Notes under the pieces: model-generated | Seen by the model: only the letters and a program-made list of their open reading frames with translations | Told to the model about the DNA's origin: nothing | The model's database searches: none | In this document: positions 1-8,278 of the stretch, piece after piece | Position numbering within the stretch: the stretch's first letter is position 1 | Layout: each line of letters starts with the position of its first letter | Source of the DNA: SYIM01 sp041182885 | GTDB taxonomy: Bacteria; Pseudomonadota; Gammaproteobacteria; Burkholderiales; Burkholderiaceae_E | DNA: 64,000 nt | Assembly: GCA_049423065.1 (NCBI GenBank) | Contig: JBMSQB010000010.1 | Location: 5,730 to 69,729, forward strand | Reading direction: 5' to 3' | Made by a program: the position numbers and the translations under genes

Positions 1-1101
1 ATGGTTCACCTCGAAATGATGGCAGCCCTGCTGCAGGCGCTCCCCTCGTCGACACGCCTGGTCCTGATCGGCGACAAGGATCAGCTCGCCTCGGTGGAGG
101 CCGGCGCTGTGTTGGGCGATCTCTGCGGCCCCCCGTTGGCGGCGCGCTATGACCGCGATACTGCCCGGTTCATCGAGGCCGCGACCGGGGAGACATTGCC
201 ACCCGAGAGCATCTGCCAGCCGGCTGCGTCGGCGGGCGCGCAAGCGAGCCTGAACCTCTTCGACGACGAGCGCGTACCCACCGCGCTGGCGGAGCAGACC
301 ATCGTTCTCGAGCAGAGCCACCGGTTTTCAGGCCCGATCGCTGCGCTTGCCCGCGCGGTCAATGACGCCGCCGGTCCCGAGCGTGTGGCCGCGCTCATCG
401 GTACGGACGACACTTCGCCGGTGTTTGCCGCTGGCCGCGGCAGCCTGTCACAGATCGTATCGCTGGCGGTCAACGGGCGGGCTGGCGCGCGCGACTCGTA
501 TCGCGACTACCTCGTGCAGCTTCAGGCGCGTCCTGCCGACGGCGATATCGAAGCCCATCAGCGGTGGGTGCGAAGCATCCTTGAGGCCTTCGACCGGTTT
601 CGTGTGCTGTGCGTGGTCCGCGAGGGCGACTGGGGGGTGAGCGGCCTCAACCGCGCGATCGAGCAGGCGCTTGCCTCGGCAGGACTGCTCAGCCCGGTCG
701 GCGCCTGGTACGCGGGGCGACCGGTCATGGTGACCCGCAATGCGCCAGCAATCGGCATCTTCAATGGCGATGTCGGCATCGCGCTGCCCGGTGCCCATGG
801 GGCCGATCGCCTGCGGGTGTATTTCCCCCACCCCGAGGGCGTGCGTGCCGTATCGCCCGGCCGGCTCGCGCAGGTGGAGACGGCCTTCGCTGCAACGGTT
901 CACAAGAGCCAGGGCTCGGAATTCGACCACACGGCGCTGGTGCTGGCAGCGCACAGCGGCTCAGTGCTCACCCGCGAATTGCTCTACACCGGCATCACGC
1001 GTGCGCGGCGGGCATTCACACTGATCTCGGAGCAGCCCGGGCTTCTGGAGCAGGGGCTCGCCCGCGTGACCCGGCGCGAAAGCGGCCTCGCCGGCCTGTG
1101 A
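1..1101 (+). CDS. recD: Exodeoxyribonuclease V alpha subunit RecD, C-terminal part
   Basis: This is the C-terminal 366 residues of the RecD helicase of the RecBCD recombination nuclease, a 5'-3' SF1B motor that processes double-strand breaks. Visible helicase motifs are III (VLIGDKDQLASVEAG, residues 21-35), the late motif TVHKSQGSEFDH near 300 and motif VI (LLYTGITRARRAF) near 326-339. The Walker A and early motifs are missing, so the gene begins left of the window. The ATG at base 1 is an internal Met of the motif II region, where family members read as ...SMVD.... It is unrelated in function to the genes that follow, and a minus-strand gene converges on it with a 2-nt gap. Confidence 0.95.
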   Translation: MVHLEMMAALLQALPSSTRLVLIGDKDQLASVEAGAVLGDLCGPPLAARYDRDTARFIEAATGETLPPESICQPAASAGAQASLNLFDDERVPTALAEQTIVLEQSHRFSGPIAALARAVNDAAGPERVAALIGTDDTSPVFAAGRGSLSQIVSLAVNGRAGARDSYRDYLVQLQARPADGDIEAHQRWVRSILEAFDRFRVLCVVREGDWGVSGLNRAIEQALASAGLLSPVGAWYAGRPVMVTRNAPAIGIFNGDVGIALPGAHGADRLRVYFPHPEGVRAVSPGRLAQVETAFAATVHKSQGSEFDHTALVLAAHSGSVLTRELLYTGITRARRAFTLISEQPGLLEQGLARVTRRESGLAGL

Positions 1102-1103
1102 GT

Positions 1104-1505
1104 TCAGCCACGAGGCCGCCAGACCCGCTCCCAGATCAGTTCACGCTGCTGCAGCACACCGCCGTACTCGCGCAGCGGCGGCTTGAGCACCAGGCGATCG
1201 CCCACGAGTTGAGCTTCTCGAACCTGCGGTGCACCGAGCCAGTCCGGGCGTGCAGACAGATCGACGTCGGTGCTCAGATGCTCGCCGTCGAACGCGCAGG
1301 GCCCGCCATAGGAAACGAATTCACGGGACTGTCCGGGTGCGAGCGCCGGATCGCCGTTGCAAAGCGCCGCGAGCATCCGGCCGTTCTGGATCTGCACCAT
1401 GCCAAGCGGCTCAAGCCCGTAAGGCGGCGGCAGCGGCTGGCCATGTTGATCGGTGGCGCGGGCCTGCACCAGGCGCCAGATTCCATCGAGCGGACTCATG
1501 TTCAA
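1104..1505 (-). CDS. Lipocalin-like domain protein
   Basis: A 133-residue protein resembling the small bacterial lipocalin-like family (Pfam Lipocalin_5 type). It opens with the characteristic G-x-W-R-L-V turn (DGIWRLVQAR) and a following G-x-V-Q-I-Q-N-G-R-M strand. No signal peptide is visible, so it is probably cytoplasmic. It is the last gene of a minus-strand group that reads Bug receptor, GlcG-like, MBL hydrolase, then this gene. The ligand is unknown. An internal Met two codons downstream (MSPLDG) could be the real start. Confidence 0.7.
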   Translation of the reverse strand: MNMSPLDGIWRLVQARATDQHGQPLPPPYGLEPLGMVQIQNGRMLAALCNGDPALAPGQSREFVSYGGPCAFDGEHLSTDVDLSARPDWLGAPQVREAQLVGDRLVLKPPLREYGGVLQQRELIWERVWRPRG

Positions 1506-1519
1506 TATCTGATCCTTTA

Positions 1520-2602
1520 TCAGGGTGCGCGCGGCGCGATCTGCACCACGCTGCCGGCATCAAGCCGGAAAGCCATCAGGTCTTCGCCGATCAGCAGCGG
1601 TCCGTCATAGGTCTGCCGCGCCTGCTCGAAGACGTCTTTCTCATTGACCGGCGGCGTGCCGGGCATCCCCAGCAGAACGAAGTGGTAGAACACCGCGAGC
1701 CTGGGCTTCACGCGGCTGAACACCACGCCTGCCTCATCAGGTTTGGTGTGGTGCGCAAGAATCACCTTGATGACCGGGTTCTTGAGAAGCTCGGGCCTCA
1801 CCGCTGCAACCTGATGAATGAGCAGATCGCTGCCAGCGGCTCGCGCGATCAGGTTCTCGCTGAACCGGGTGTCGCCCGATACCGTCACCGAGCGACCCGC
1901 GTAATCCACCCGGAAACCGAACGCTGGATTGAGAAGCTCGCCGTGATCGACCGTGATGGCGGTGACCTTCACGCCGTCGCGATCGTAGATCACGCCCTGC
2001 TGAAACTCGGTGACCTCGGCACGGATCACGTCGGGCTTGAGATTCTGATCGGCGATCCGGGCCTTGATATCCCAGTCGAACGCGCTGGTAAGGCCGTCCA
2101 TGAGCTGACGCGTGCCGACCGGTCCGTAGACCACAAACGGCCCGGGACGCTGGGCGTATTCGGCCTCCAGCCAGCCAGTCAGCCAGAGGTCGGGGATGCC
2201 AACGATGTGATCGGAATGCAGGTGCGTGATGAAGAGGGCATCGACCTGCCCGAGCTTCAGTCCGGCCTGGCGCAGCCGCTGGGTGACGCCACGCCCGCAG
2301 TCGATCAGCAGCACCTTGCCACCGGCCTGCACCAGCACTCCGGGACCGAAGCGACGCATGTTGGGTGCAGGGCTGCCGGTGCCGAGCAGCGTGACCCGAA
2401 ACTCGTCGCGGGCGGCCGGTGGCGGTGGCGCGGCCGGCTGGGCGATTGCGGTGTGGGCAAGGCCCAGGCCCAGCGCGCCGCCCAGAAGGATGGCGCCCGC
2501 TCCGCCTGTCGACGCACTCACCCCCAGCACGCAGGCGGCAGCCAGCGGCGCGATCGCGCACAGCAGTCGGCGCATGCGCGCCGTGAGGTCGTTCCGGCTC
2601 AT
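1520..2602 (-). CDS. Exported MBL-fold metallo-hydrolase (RNase Z/arylsulfatase-like)
   Basis: A 360-residue metallo-beta-lactamase-fold hydrolase. The start was set at 2602 because a GGAGAG Shine-Dalgarno lies just upstream and the product then begins with a hydrophobic signal peptide ending near AHTAIAQ. The fold begins with RVTLLGTGSPAPNMRRFGP, typical of RNase Z-like members. The metal-binding H-x-H-x-D-H is seen as THLHSDH, followed by VSGDTRFS and by LAHHTKPDEAG near the C-terminus. Export and the linked Bug receptor point to a periplasmic hydrolase of a small organic substrate rather than a tRNA-processing enzyme. The substrate is not deducible. Confidence 0.85.
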   Translation of the reverse strand: MSRNDLTARMRRLLCAIAPLAAACVLGVSASTGGAGAILLGGALGLGLAHTAIAQPAAPPPPAARDEFRVTLLGTGSPAPNMRRFGPGVLVQAGGKVLLIDCGRGVTQRLRQAGLKLGQVDALFITHLHSDHIVGIPDLWLTGWLEAEYAQRPGPFVVYGPVGTRQLMDGLTSAFDWDIKARIADQNLKPDVIRAEVTEFQQGVIYDRDGVKVTAITVDHGELLNPAFGFRVDYAGRSVTVSGDTRFSENLIARAAGSDLLIHQVAAVRPELLKNPVIKVILAHHTKPDEAGVVFSRVKPRLAVFYHFVLLGMPGTPPVNEKDVFEQARQTYDGPLLIGEDLMAFRLDAGSVVQIAPRAP

Positions 2603-2660
2603 CGGTAGTCTCTCCTTGATCGATTGTGTGTCACGCTGCCCGCGCCTGCCCTCGCGCCGC

Positions 2661-3149
2661 TCAGAGCTTCGCATCATTCCAGTCGGCCTGCGGCTCGGGC
2701 GGTTCGGCAGCAAAGCCCGCCGCCCGAATGGCGCCGATCGCGCAGAACTCGTCCTTGTCGGACGCATCACCGCTGATGCCCACCGAGCCGATTGCCTGGC
2801 CTTCCGCATCAATGATCAGCACGCCCCCGGGCGTAGGGATGAAGCGGCCATCGGAGGCGGCAGCGAGCGCCGACTGAAAGGTGGGACGATTGGCGAGCCG
2901 ATCACGAATCTGCCGGGTGGACATGCCCATGCCGAGCGCACCCCACGCCTTGCCCATGGCGATATCGGCGCGCAACACCCCGCAACCGTCCTCGCGCCGA
3001 AAGCTGACCAGGTTGCCGCCCGCATCGAGCACCGCCACGGTGAGCGGCAAAAGACCGTTGGCCCGCCGCAGTTTGAGCGCCTCGATACAGATCCGGTCGG
3101 CGATCTCGAGTGCGAGCGTTGAACGGATGGAGATGAGATGTTCCGCCAT
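2661..3149 (-). CDS. GlcG/HbpS (DUF336) family protein
   Basis: A 162-residue GlcG/HbpS-like protein. The family pattern is clear: SFRREDG near residue 60, then a segment with KAWGALGMGMSTR, and a glycine-rich TPGGVLIIDAEGQAIGSVGI close to the C-terminus. Family members are found in glycolate, propanediol and heme-linked operons, and most lack an assigned reaction. The start at 3149 (MAEHLIS) was chosen because upstream residues are not family-like and because it sits 4 nt after the stop of the Bug receptor gene, implying translational coupling. It probably works with the receptor and MBL hydrolase on the same compound. Confidence 0.85.
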   Translation of the reverse strand: MAEHLISIRSTLALEIADRICIEALKLRRANGLLPLTVAVLDAGGNLVSFRREDGCGVLRADIAMGKAWGALGMGMSTRQIRDRLANRPTFQSALAAASDGRFIPTPGGVLIIDAEGQAIGSVGISGDASDKDEFCAIGAIRAAGFAAEPPEPQADWNDAKL

Positions 3150-3153
3150 GGTT

Positions 3154-4137
3154 TCAGCCTCGCGCCTGGTCGCCCAGTTGATCGACGATCGGTTTCCACT
3201 TGGCCACCTCCGCCCGGGCAAAGCGCTCGGCGTCGGCACCAAAATGCACATCTGCAAACATCGACTGCGCCTCGAGCTGCGACCGCAGCGCCGGGTCGGC
3301 CATCACGCGGCGGCTCGCCTCGGCGAGCGTTCGAACCAGTTCGGGCGGTGTTTCGCGCGGCACAGTGACCACATTCCAGAGCATGGCCTCAAAGGGCTCG
3401 GAGAGACCTGCCGATTCAGCCACCGTCGGAATGTCGGGCGCCGTGGCCGCACGACGGGCGCTTGCGATGCCGACAATACGCGCCTTGCCCGCCTGATGCT
3501 GCGGCAGCATCGGCCCGAGTGTGTCGATCGCCATCTGCAGCGTGCCGCCCAGCAGATCCTGCCTCGCCGGCGCGCTTCCCTTGTAGGGCACATGCGCGAT
3601 CTGCGCGCCGGTGAGCTGCTTCAGGCGCTCGGCGGCAATATGCATCATGGTGCCGCTGCCTGGCGAACCGTAGCTGAGGGTTCCCGGCTGCGCGCGCGAG
3701 CGCGCCACCAGTTCCCGGAGCGTGGGAGGCATCTGCGGATGAACCGCAAACACCAGCGGCGCGCCGCCCAGAACGCCCACCCACGCAAAGTCGGCGAGCG
3801 CATCGAATTGCGGCTTTGACTGAATCAGGTTGTAGAGCACATGCGTGGAGGCCGTCCCAAACAGGAGGGTGTAGCCATCGGGGGCGCTTCGCCGGACCTC
3901 AAGCGCACCCACGGCACCCGACGCTCCGGCCTTGTTGTCGAGCACCACCGGCTGGCCAAGCTGCTGCCCCAGCGCAGTGGCGTAGAGCCGAGCGAACGCG
4001 TCAGTGGGCCCACCCGGGGGGAAAGGGATCACCATCCGCAGCGGCCGGGCGGGCCAGGCGCTCTGCGCCAACAAGGGTGAGGCCACCGGGCCGCACGCGA
4101 GCGCGGCGCCAACGGCGATCAGCTGACGACGGTTCAT
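3154..4137 (-). CDS. Bug family (TctC-type) tripartite tricarboxylate receptor
   Basis: A 327-residue periplasmic binding protein of the Bug/TctC family, which binds carboxylates and other small organic anions. A signal peptide (MNRRQLIAVGAALACGPVAS..., cleaved near LLAQSAWP) is followed by the family hallmarks PLRMVIPFPPGGPTDAFAR, the DNKAGASGAVG loop that contacts carboxylates, and HVPYKGSAPA. The start at 4137 gives a clean signal peptide. It is divergent from glucarate dehydratase across 86 bp. No TctA/TctB membrane partners occur in the window, so it may be an orphan receptor or use another permease. Confidence 0.9.
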   Translation of the reverse strand: MNRRQLIAVGAALACGPVASPLLAQSAWPARPLRMVIPFPPGGPTDAFARLYATALGQQLGQPVVLDNKAGASGAVGALEVRRSAPDGYTLLFGTASTHVLYNLIQSKPQFDALADFAWVGVLGGAPLVFAVHPQMPPTLRELVARSRAQPGTLSYGSPGSGTMMHIAAERLKQLTGAQIAHVPYKGSAPARQDLLGGTLQMAIDTLGPMLPQHQAGKARIVGIASARRAATAPDIPTVAESAGLSEPFEAMLWNVVTVPRETPPELVRTLAEASRRVMADPALRSQLEAQSMFADVHFGADAERFARAEVAKWKPIVDQLGDQARG

Positions 4138-4223
4138 GAGGCTTGCTCCTTTCAGCGATGCACACCGGCAAGGCACAATGCCGGCAGTTGCGACTAACCT
4201 ACCACCAACATCCTACCCTCGCC
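4138..4223. promoter_or_regulatory. Divergent promoter region, Bug receptor / glucarate dehydratase
   Basis: An 86-bp intergenic gap between two divergent operons must carry both promoters. A purine-rich AGGAGC on the minus strand (4143-4148) serves the receptor gene. No strong Shine-Dalgarno precedes the glucarate dehydratase ATG. No convincing operator palindrome was seen. Confidence 0.5.
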
Positions 4224-5552
4224 ATGACGCGCACTCCGATCATCACCCGCATGCAGGTCATTCCGGTGGCCGGCCACGACAGCATGCTCCTCAATCTGAG
4301 CGGTGCGCATGCGCCTTTCTTCACCCGCAACCTGGTGGTGCTGACCGACTCGAGCGGCGCCACGGGCGTGGGCGAAGTGCCTGGCGGAGAGCGAATCCGG
4401 CAGACGCTCGAGGAAGCGCGGGCGCTGGTTGAGGGCCAGCCGCTTGGCGCATGGCGCGCCACGCTGAACGCAATGCGCACGCGCTTCGGGGAACGCGATG
4501 CAGGGGGGCGTGGCCAGCAGACCTTTGACCTGAGGGTGGCCATCCACGCGCTCACGGCCGTCGAGAGCGGGCTTCTGGATTTGCTGGGCCAGTTCGAAGG
4601 CGTGCCGCTATGCGATCTGCTGGGCGAAGGGCGGCAGCGCGATCGGGTGCAGGTGCTGGGCTATCTGTTTTATGTTGGCGACCGAACACGAACCGATCTG
4701 GGTTATCGAGCCGAGCCCGATGCGGCCGACGCCTGGGCACAGCTTCGCAACGAGCCCGCGCTCGATGCAAGGTCCATCGTGCTGCTCGCCGAAGCGGCGT
4801 GCGCGCGCTACGGCTTTACCGACTTCAAACTCAAGGGCGGCGTGCTCCGAGGTGAAGACGAGGTCGAGGCGATCATCGCGCTTTCCGAACGCTTTCCCGA
4901 GGCGCGCATCACGCTGGATCCCAACGGCGGCTGGCTGCTGTCGGATGCCGTACGGCTGCTTCGCGACCGGCACCGCGAGCTTGCTTACGCCGAGGATCCA
5001 TGCGGCCCAGAGCGCGGCTTCTCTGGCCGCGAGGTCATGGCCGAGTTCCGCCGCGCCACGGGTCTGCCCACCGCGACCAACATGGTGGCCACCGACTGGC
5101 GCGAACTTGCTCACAGCCTCGCGCTTCAGTCGGTCGATATTCCCCTGGCCGATCCCCATTTCTGGACCCTTCAGGGATCGGTGCGCGTGGCCCAGATCTG
5201 CCAGATGTTCGGGCTCACCTGGGGGTCGCATTCGAACAACCACTTCGATGTGTCGCTCGCCATGTTTACCCATTGTGCGGCGGCCGCACCGGGCCGGGTC
5301 ACCGCCATTGACACGCACTGGATCTGGCAGGACGGCGAACCGCTCACGCACAATCCGCTTGCAATCCGCGATGGCCACATTACCGTGCCAACCCGGCCGG
5401 GGCTTGGCGTGGAACTCAACCCGGAGGCGGTGGACCGCGCTCACGCGCTCTATCTGAAGCACGGGCTCGGTGCGCGCGATGACGCGCTCGCCATGCAGTA
5501 TCTGATTCCCGGCTGGACCTTCGACCCCAAGCGGCCGTGCCTCGTGCGCTAG
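4224..5552 (+). CDS. gudD: Glucarate dehydratase
   Basis: A 442-residue enolase-superfamily dehydratase that converts D-glucarate to 5-keto-4-deoxyglucarate. The start MTRTPIITRMQVIPVAG matches the family; an upstream ATG at 4143 would only add non-homologous residues. Catalytic features are the K-x-K motif in DFKLKGG near residue 202, metal-ligand segments LDPNGGW (about 231) and YAEDPCGPE, then TNMVATDW and the catalytic His in SHSNNHFDVS near 337. It is 25 bp upstream of an HpcH/HpaI-type aldolase, the next step of the pathway, which supports the specific assignment over other acid-sugar dehydratases. Confidence 0.93.
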   Translation: MTRTPIITRMQVIPVAGHDSMLLNLSGAHAPFFTRNLVVLTDSSGATGVGEVPGGERIRQTLEEARALVEGQPLGAWRATLNAMRTRFGERDAGGRGQQTFDLRVAIHALTAVESGLLDLLGQFEGVPLCDLLGEGRQRDRVQVLGYLFYVGDRTRTDLGYRAEPDAADAWAQLRNEPALDARSIVLLAEAACARYGFTDFKLKGGVLRGEDEVEAIIALSERFPEARITLDPNGGWLLSDAVRLLRDRHRELAYAEDPCGPERGFSGREVMAEFRRATGLPTATNMVATDWRELAHSLALQSVDIPLADPHFWTLQGSVRVAQICQMFGLTWGSHSNNHFDVSLAMFTHCAAAAPGRVTAIDTHWIWQDGEPLTHNPLAIRDGHITVPTRPGLGVELNPEAVDRAHALYLKHGLGARDDALAMQYLIPGWTFDPKRPCLVR

Positions 5553-5577
5553 GCCACCCCGACCAAGGAGACCCCCC

Positions 5578-6342
5578 ATGGAACTGCCGGTGAACCGCTT
5601 CAAGCAGGCCCTGCGCGAAGGCCGAACCCAGATCGGCCTGTGGTCGCATCTGTGCAGCCCGATCAGTATCGAGATCCTTGCGCACTGCGGCTATGACTGG
5701 CTGCTGATCGACATGGAGCATTCACCCAACGATCTGCAGCAGGTGCTCTCGCAACTGCAGGCGATGACGGGTGGCAGCGCCACGCCCATCGTGCGCCCGC
5801 CCTGGAACGACATGGTCACATTCAAGCGTCTGCTCGACATCGGCGCACAGAGCCTGCTCGTGCCTTATGTGCAGACCGAGGACGAAGCGCGGCAGGCGGT
5901 TGCGTACACCCGCTATCCGCCGATGGGCGTGCGCGGCTATGCGGGCGCGCCGCGCGCCAGTCACTATGGCAGGGTGCAGGGCTACGCGCAGCGCAATCAC
6001 GAGGAAATCTGCGTGCTGGTTCAGGTTGAAACCCTGCAAGGGCTTGAGAATCTGGAGTCGATCGCACGCGTCGACGGCATCGATGGGGTCTTCATCGGCC
6101 CTGGCGATCTGTCCGCCGCCATGGGGCATCTTGCCAACCCCAAACATCCCGAGGTGCTTGCCACCATCGACCGTGCCATTGCACGAATCCGCGCCTGCGG
6201 CAAGGCAGCGGGCATTCTGACTGGCGACGAAGCGCTCGCCCGCCACTACGTCGGTCAGGGTTGTCTGTTCGTTGCAGTGGGGGCTGACCAGAATCTGCTG
6301 CGCGACAGCGCCACCGCGCTCGCAGCACGGATCCGTGCGTGA
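5578..6342 (+). CDS. garL: HpcH/HpaI aldolase, probable 2-dehydro-3-deoxyglucarate aldolase
   Basis: A 254-residue class II aldolase of the HpcH/HpaI/GarL family. Hallmarks are the N-terminal GLWSHLCSP, DWLLIDMEHSPND, the catalytic-Arg strand IVRPPWND (about 71), the metal-ligand Glu in QVETLQGLEN and GVFIGPGDLSAAMG. GarL cleaves 5-keto-4-deoxyglucarate to pyruvate and tartronate semialdehyde, which fits the gudD directly upstream. An AAGGAG Shine-Dalgarno lies 7-12 nt before the ATG. The family also includes 4-hydroxy-2-oxoheptanedioate aldolases, so the substrate rests on context. Confidence 0.85.
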   Translation: MELPVNRFKQALREGRTQIGLWSHLCSPISIEILAHCGYDWLLIDMEHSPNDLQQVLSQLQAMTGGSATPIVRPPWNDMVTFKRLLDIGAQSLLVPYVQTEDEARQAVAYTRYPPMGVRGYAGAPRASHYGRVQGYAQRNHEEICVLVQVETLQGLENLESIARVDGIDGVFIGPGDLSAAMGHLANPKHPEVLATIDRAIARIRACGKAAGILTGDEALARHYVGQGCLFVAVGADQNLLRDSATALAARIRA

Positions 6343-6370
6343 CGCCGCCGGTTACCGCACGCGCTGCACT

Positions 6371-6459
6371 GCCCGCCCTTCACCGCCCGCCCTTCACTGC
6401 CCACTTTGCGCGACGCCCGCTTTCCGCTAAGCCCGCTTTCCGCTGTCAGCGCTTTCCGC
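6371..6459 (+). repeat. Two short tandem-repeat blocks between garL and the next Bug gene
   Basis: The intergenic DNA holds two adjacent direct-repeat arrays. The 13-mer GCCCGCCCTTCAC occurs at 6371-6383 and 6385-6397. The 10-mer CGCTTTCCGC then occurs three times at an exact 16-bp period (6418-6427, 6434-6443, 6450-6459), the first two inside a perfect 14-bp repeat GCCCGCTTTCCGCT. The stretch has no coding potential consistent with its neighbours. It could be slipped-strand polymorphic DNA or an operator array. Confidence 0.8.
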
Positions 6460-6528
6460 AACACCCACTTAACAGCAGCGGGCCGGTCCGCTAGAGTCCG
6501 GCGTGATCCGCCCAAGGAGCCTCCGACC

Positions 6529-7488
6529 ATGATCCGTCATCTGCTCGTCTTCGCCCTGTCAGTCTGCTGTCTGTCGGGCGCGCTTGCGCAAGGCTACCCG
6601 TCCCGCCCGGTGCGGATCGTGGTGCCGGCATCGGCCGGTGGCACGGTCGACCTCCTCACACGCGCCGTGGCGCTCAAGCTCGCCGACCATCTGGGCCAAC
6701 CCACCGTGATCGAGAACCGCGCGGGCGCCACCACCAGCATTGCCGAGGAATACGTGGTGCGCCAGCCGGCCGACGGCTACACGCTCATGATGTCCGGCAT
6801 CACACTTGCCACGCAGCCCTTCATGCGGGCGAACCTGCCTTACGACCCACAACGCGATCTCGCCATGATTTCGCTGGTGGCGGTGTCGGGCAATGTGATC
6901 GTGGTCAATCCCAGCCTGCCGGCCCAGACGGTGCCGGAACTGATCGCGCTCGCCAAGGCCAGCCCGCGACCGCTTCTCTACGGCACTGCTGCGTTCGGGG
7001 CCACCGGTCATCTTGCGGCCGAGATGTTCAACCTGATGGCGGGGACCAAACTCTCGCAGGTGCCGTACAAGGGAGCTGCGCCGGCACTCAATGATCTGAT
7101 CGCCGGACAGATCGACATGACCTTCGACAACATTCCGGCGGCCATCAACCATATTCGCTCGGGCCGGATCCGCGCGATCGCCGTCACCTCCCCACGACGT
7201 GACCGGCAACTGCCTGATGTGCCCACCATTGCGGAGGCCGGTCTTGCCGGCTATGAGATCGTCGCCTGGTTCGGGCTGGTCGCCCCGGCAGGCACCCCGG
7301 CCGACATCATTGCCCGACTGAATGCCGACACCCTGAAAACCCTCAAGGATCCCACCGTGCTCGACCGGCTCGAAAAGCTGGGCTTCGAAGCGGTGGGCAA
7401 TTCGCCGGCGGAATTTGCCGCCTATGTTCGCGCGCAGGCCGACACCCTTGGCAAGGTGATCCGGAACGCGGGCATCAAGCCACAGTAG
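6529..7488 (+). CDS. Bug family (TctC-type) receptor upstream of livGFHM
   Basis: A 319-residue periplasmic receptor of the Bug family. The start at 6529 follows an AAGGAG Shine-Dalgarno by 10 nt and gives a signal peptide (MIRHLLVFALSVCCLSGALA). Family motifs are PVRIVVPASAGGTVDLLTRA, the ligand loop IENRAGATTSIAEE, QVPYKGAAPALNDL and VPTIAEAGLAGYE. It lies 19 bp upstream of a complete branched-chain-type ABC transporter that lacks its own periplasmic protein. It may therefore be the receptor for that transporter or belong to the glucarate genes. Confidence 0.9.
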   Translation: MIRHLLVFALSVCCLSGALAQGYPSRPVRIVVPASAGGTVDLLTRAVALKLADHLGQPTVIENRAGATTSIAEEYVVRQPADGYTLMMSGITLATQPFMRANLPYDPQRDLAMISLVAVSGNVIVVNPSLPAQTVPELIALAKASPRPLLYGTAAFGATGHLAAEMFNLMAGTKLSQVPYKGAAPALNDLIAGQIDMTFDNIPAAINHIRSGRIRAIAVTSPRRDRQLPDVPTIAEAGLAGYEIVAWFGLVAPAGTPADIIARLNADTLKTLKDPTVLDRLEKLGFEAVGNSPAEFAAYVRAQADTLGKVIRNAGIKPQ

Positions 7489-7507
7489 TACGGCGGCCAC
7501 CGACGTT

Positions 7508-8278
7508 GTGGCTGCGCCCCTTCTCAGGATCGATCGGTTGCGCGTGCGCTTTGGCGGCGTGCTCGCGATCGACGGGGTGAGCTTCGACCTCGCGGCAGGC
7601 GAGATCGTCGGACTGGTGGGCCCCAATGGCGCGGGCAAGACCACGCTCCTCAACTGCATCAGCCGGCTTCAGGCGCCCGAGGCGGGTGATCTCGTCTTCT
7701 GCGGCCAGTCACTCCTTGCAGTGCAGGCCCACGCGCTCGCCGGGCTTGGCATTGCGCGCACCTTTCAGAACCTTGCATTGTTCGGTTCGATGTCGGTACG
7801 CGACAACGTGCTCGCCGGCACCCAGCCCAGACATCGCGCAGGCCTGGTCGCACACGCACTGGCCCTGGCCACGGTGAGGCGCGAGGCGCAGGATGCAGAA
7901 GCCGAAGCCGACCGGCTGCTCGAGGCCTGCGCGCTCAGCCCGGTGGCGAAGCAACCGGTAAGCGAGCTTTCCCTGGGTATGCGAAGGCGGGTCGAGCTCG
8001 CCCGCGCGCTCGCCTCTGCACCCCGGCTTCTGCTGCTCGATGAGCCCGCAAGCGGACTCACGGTGGACGAGACCGATCAACTGGCCGCGAGCCTGCTTGC
8101 GCTTCGCGAACGCACCGGTCTGGCCGTGCTGATGATCGAGCACCGGATGCGGCTGGTGTCAGCGCTCTGCGATCGGGTGATCGCTCTCGATTTCGGCTCG
8201 ATCATCGCCGACGGCCCGCCCGGGCATGTCCGGACCCATCCGGAGGTCATCGCTGCGTGGCTGGGCACGCGCCGATGA
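7508..8278 (+). CDS. livG: LivG-type ABC transporter ATP-binding protein
   Basis: A 256-residue ATPase of the branched-chain amino acid (HAAT) ABC transporter family, read from a GTG start. Walker A is GPNGAGKTT (residues 38-46) and Walker B is LLLLDEPASGL. The signature loop reads LSLGMRRRVELARA, the relaxed form usual in LivG. The C-terminal VRTHPEVIAAWLG tail is also typical. It overlaps the next ATPase gene by 4 nt (ATGA). With LivF, LivH and LivM it would import amino acids, amides or carboxylates such as aromatic acids. Confidence 0.9.
   Translation: MAAPLLRIDRLRVRFGGVLAIDGVSFDLAAGEIVGLVGPNGAGKTTLLNCISRLQAPEAGDLVFCGQSLLAVQAHALAGLGIARTFQNLALFGSMSVRDNVLAGTQPRHRAGLVAHALALATVRREAQDAEAEADRLLEACALSPVAKQPVSELSLGMRRRVELARALASAPRLLLLDEPASGLTVDETDQLAASLLALRERTGLAVLMIEHRMRLVSALCDRVIALDFGSIIADGPPGHVRTHPEVIAAWLGTRR

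Noticed and set aside
1..3. ATG at the first base taken as a true recD start
   Set aside because: The residues after it continue the helicase motif II region, so it is internal and the gene is truncated by the window edge.
1229..2608. Long plus-strand open frame opposite the MBL hydrolase; similar frames at 24876-26135, 27944-29302, 54632-56002 and 38193-39182
   Set aside because: They lie antisense to well-recognised genes, are Arg/His/Pro-rich and match no family. In GC-rich DNA such shadows are expected.
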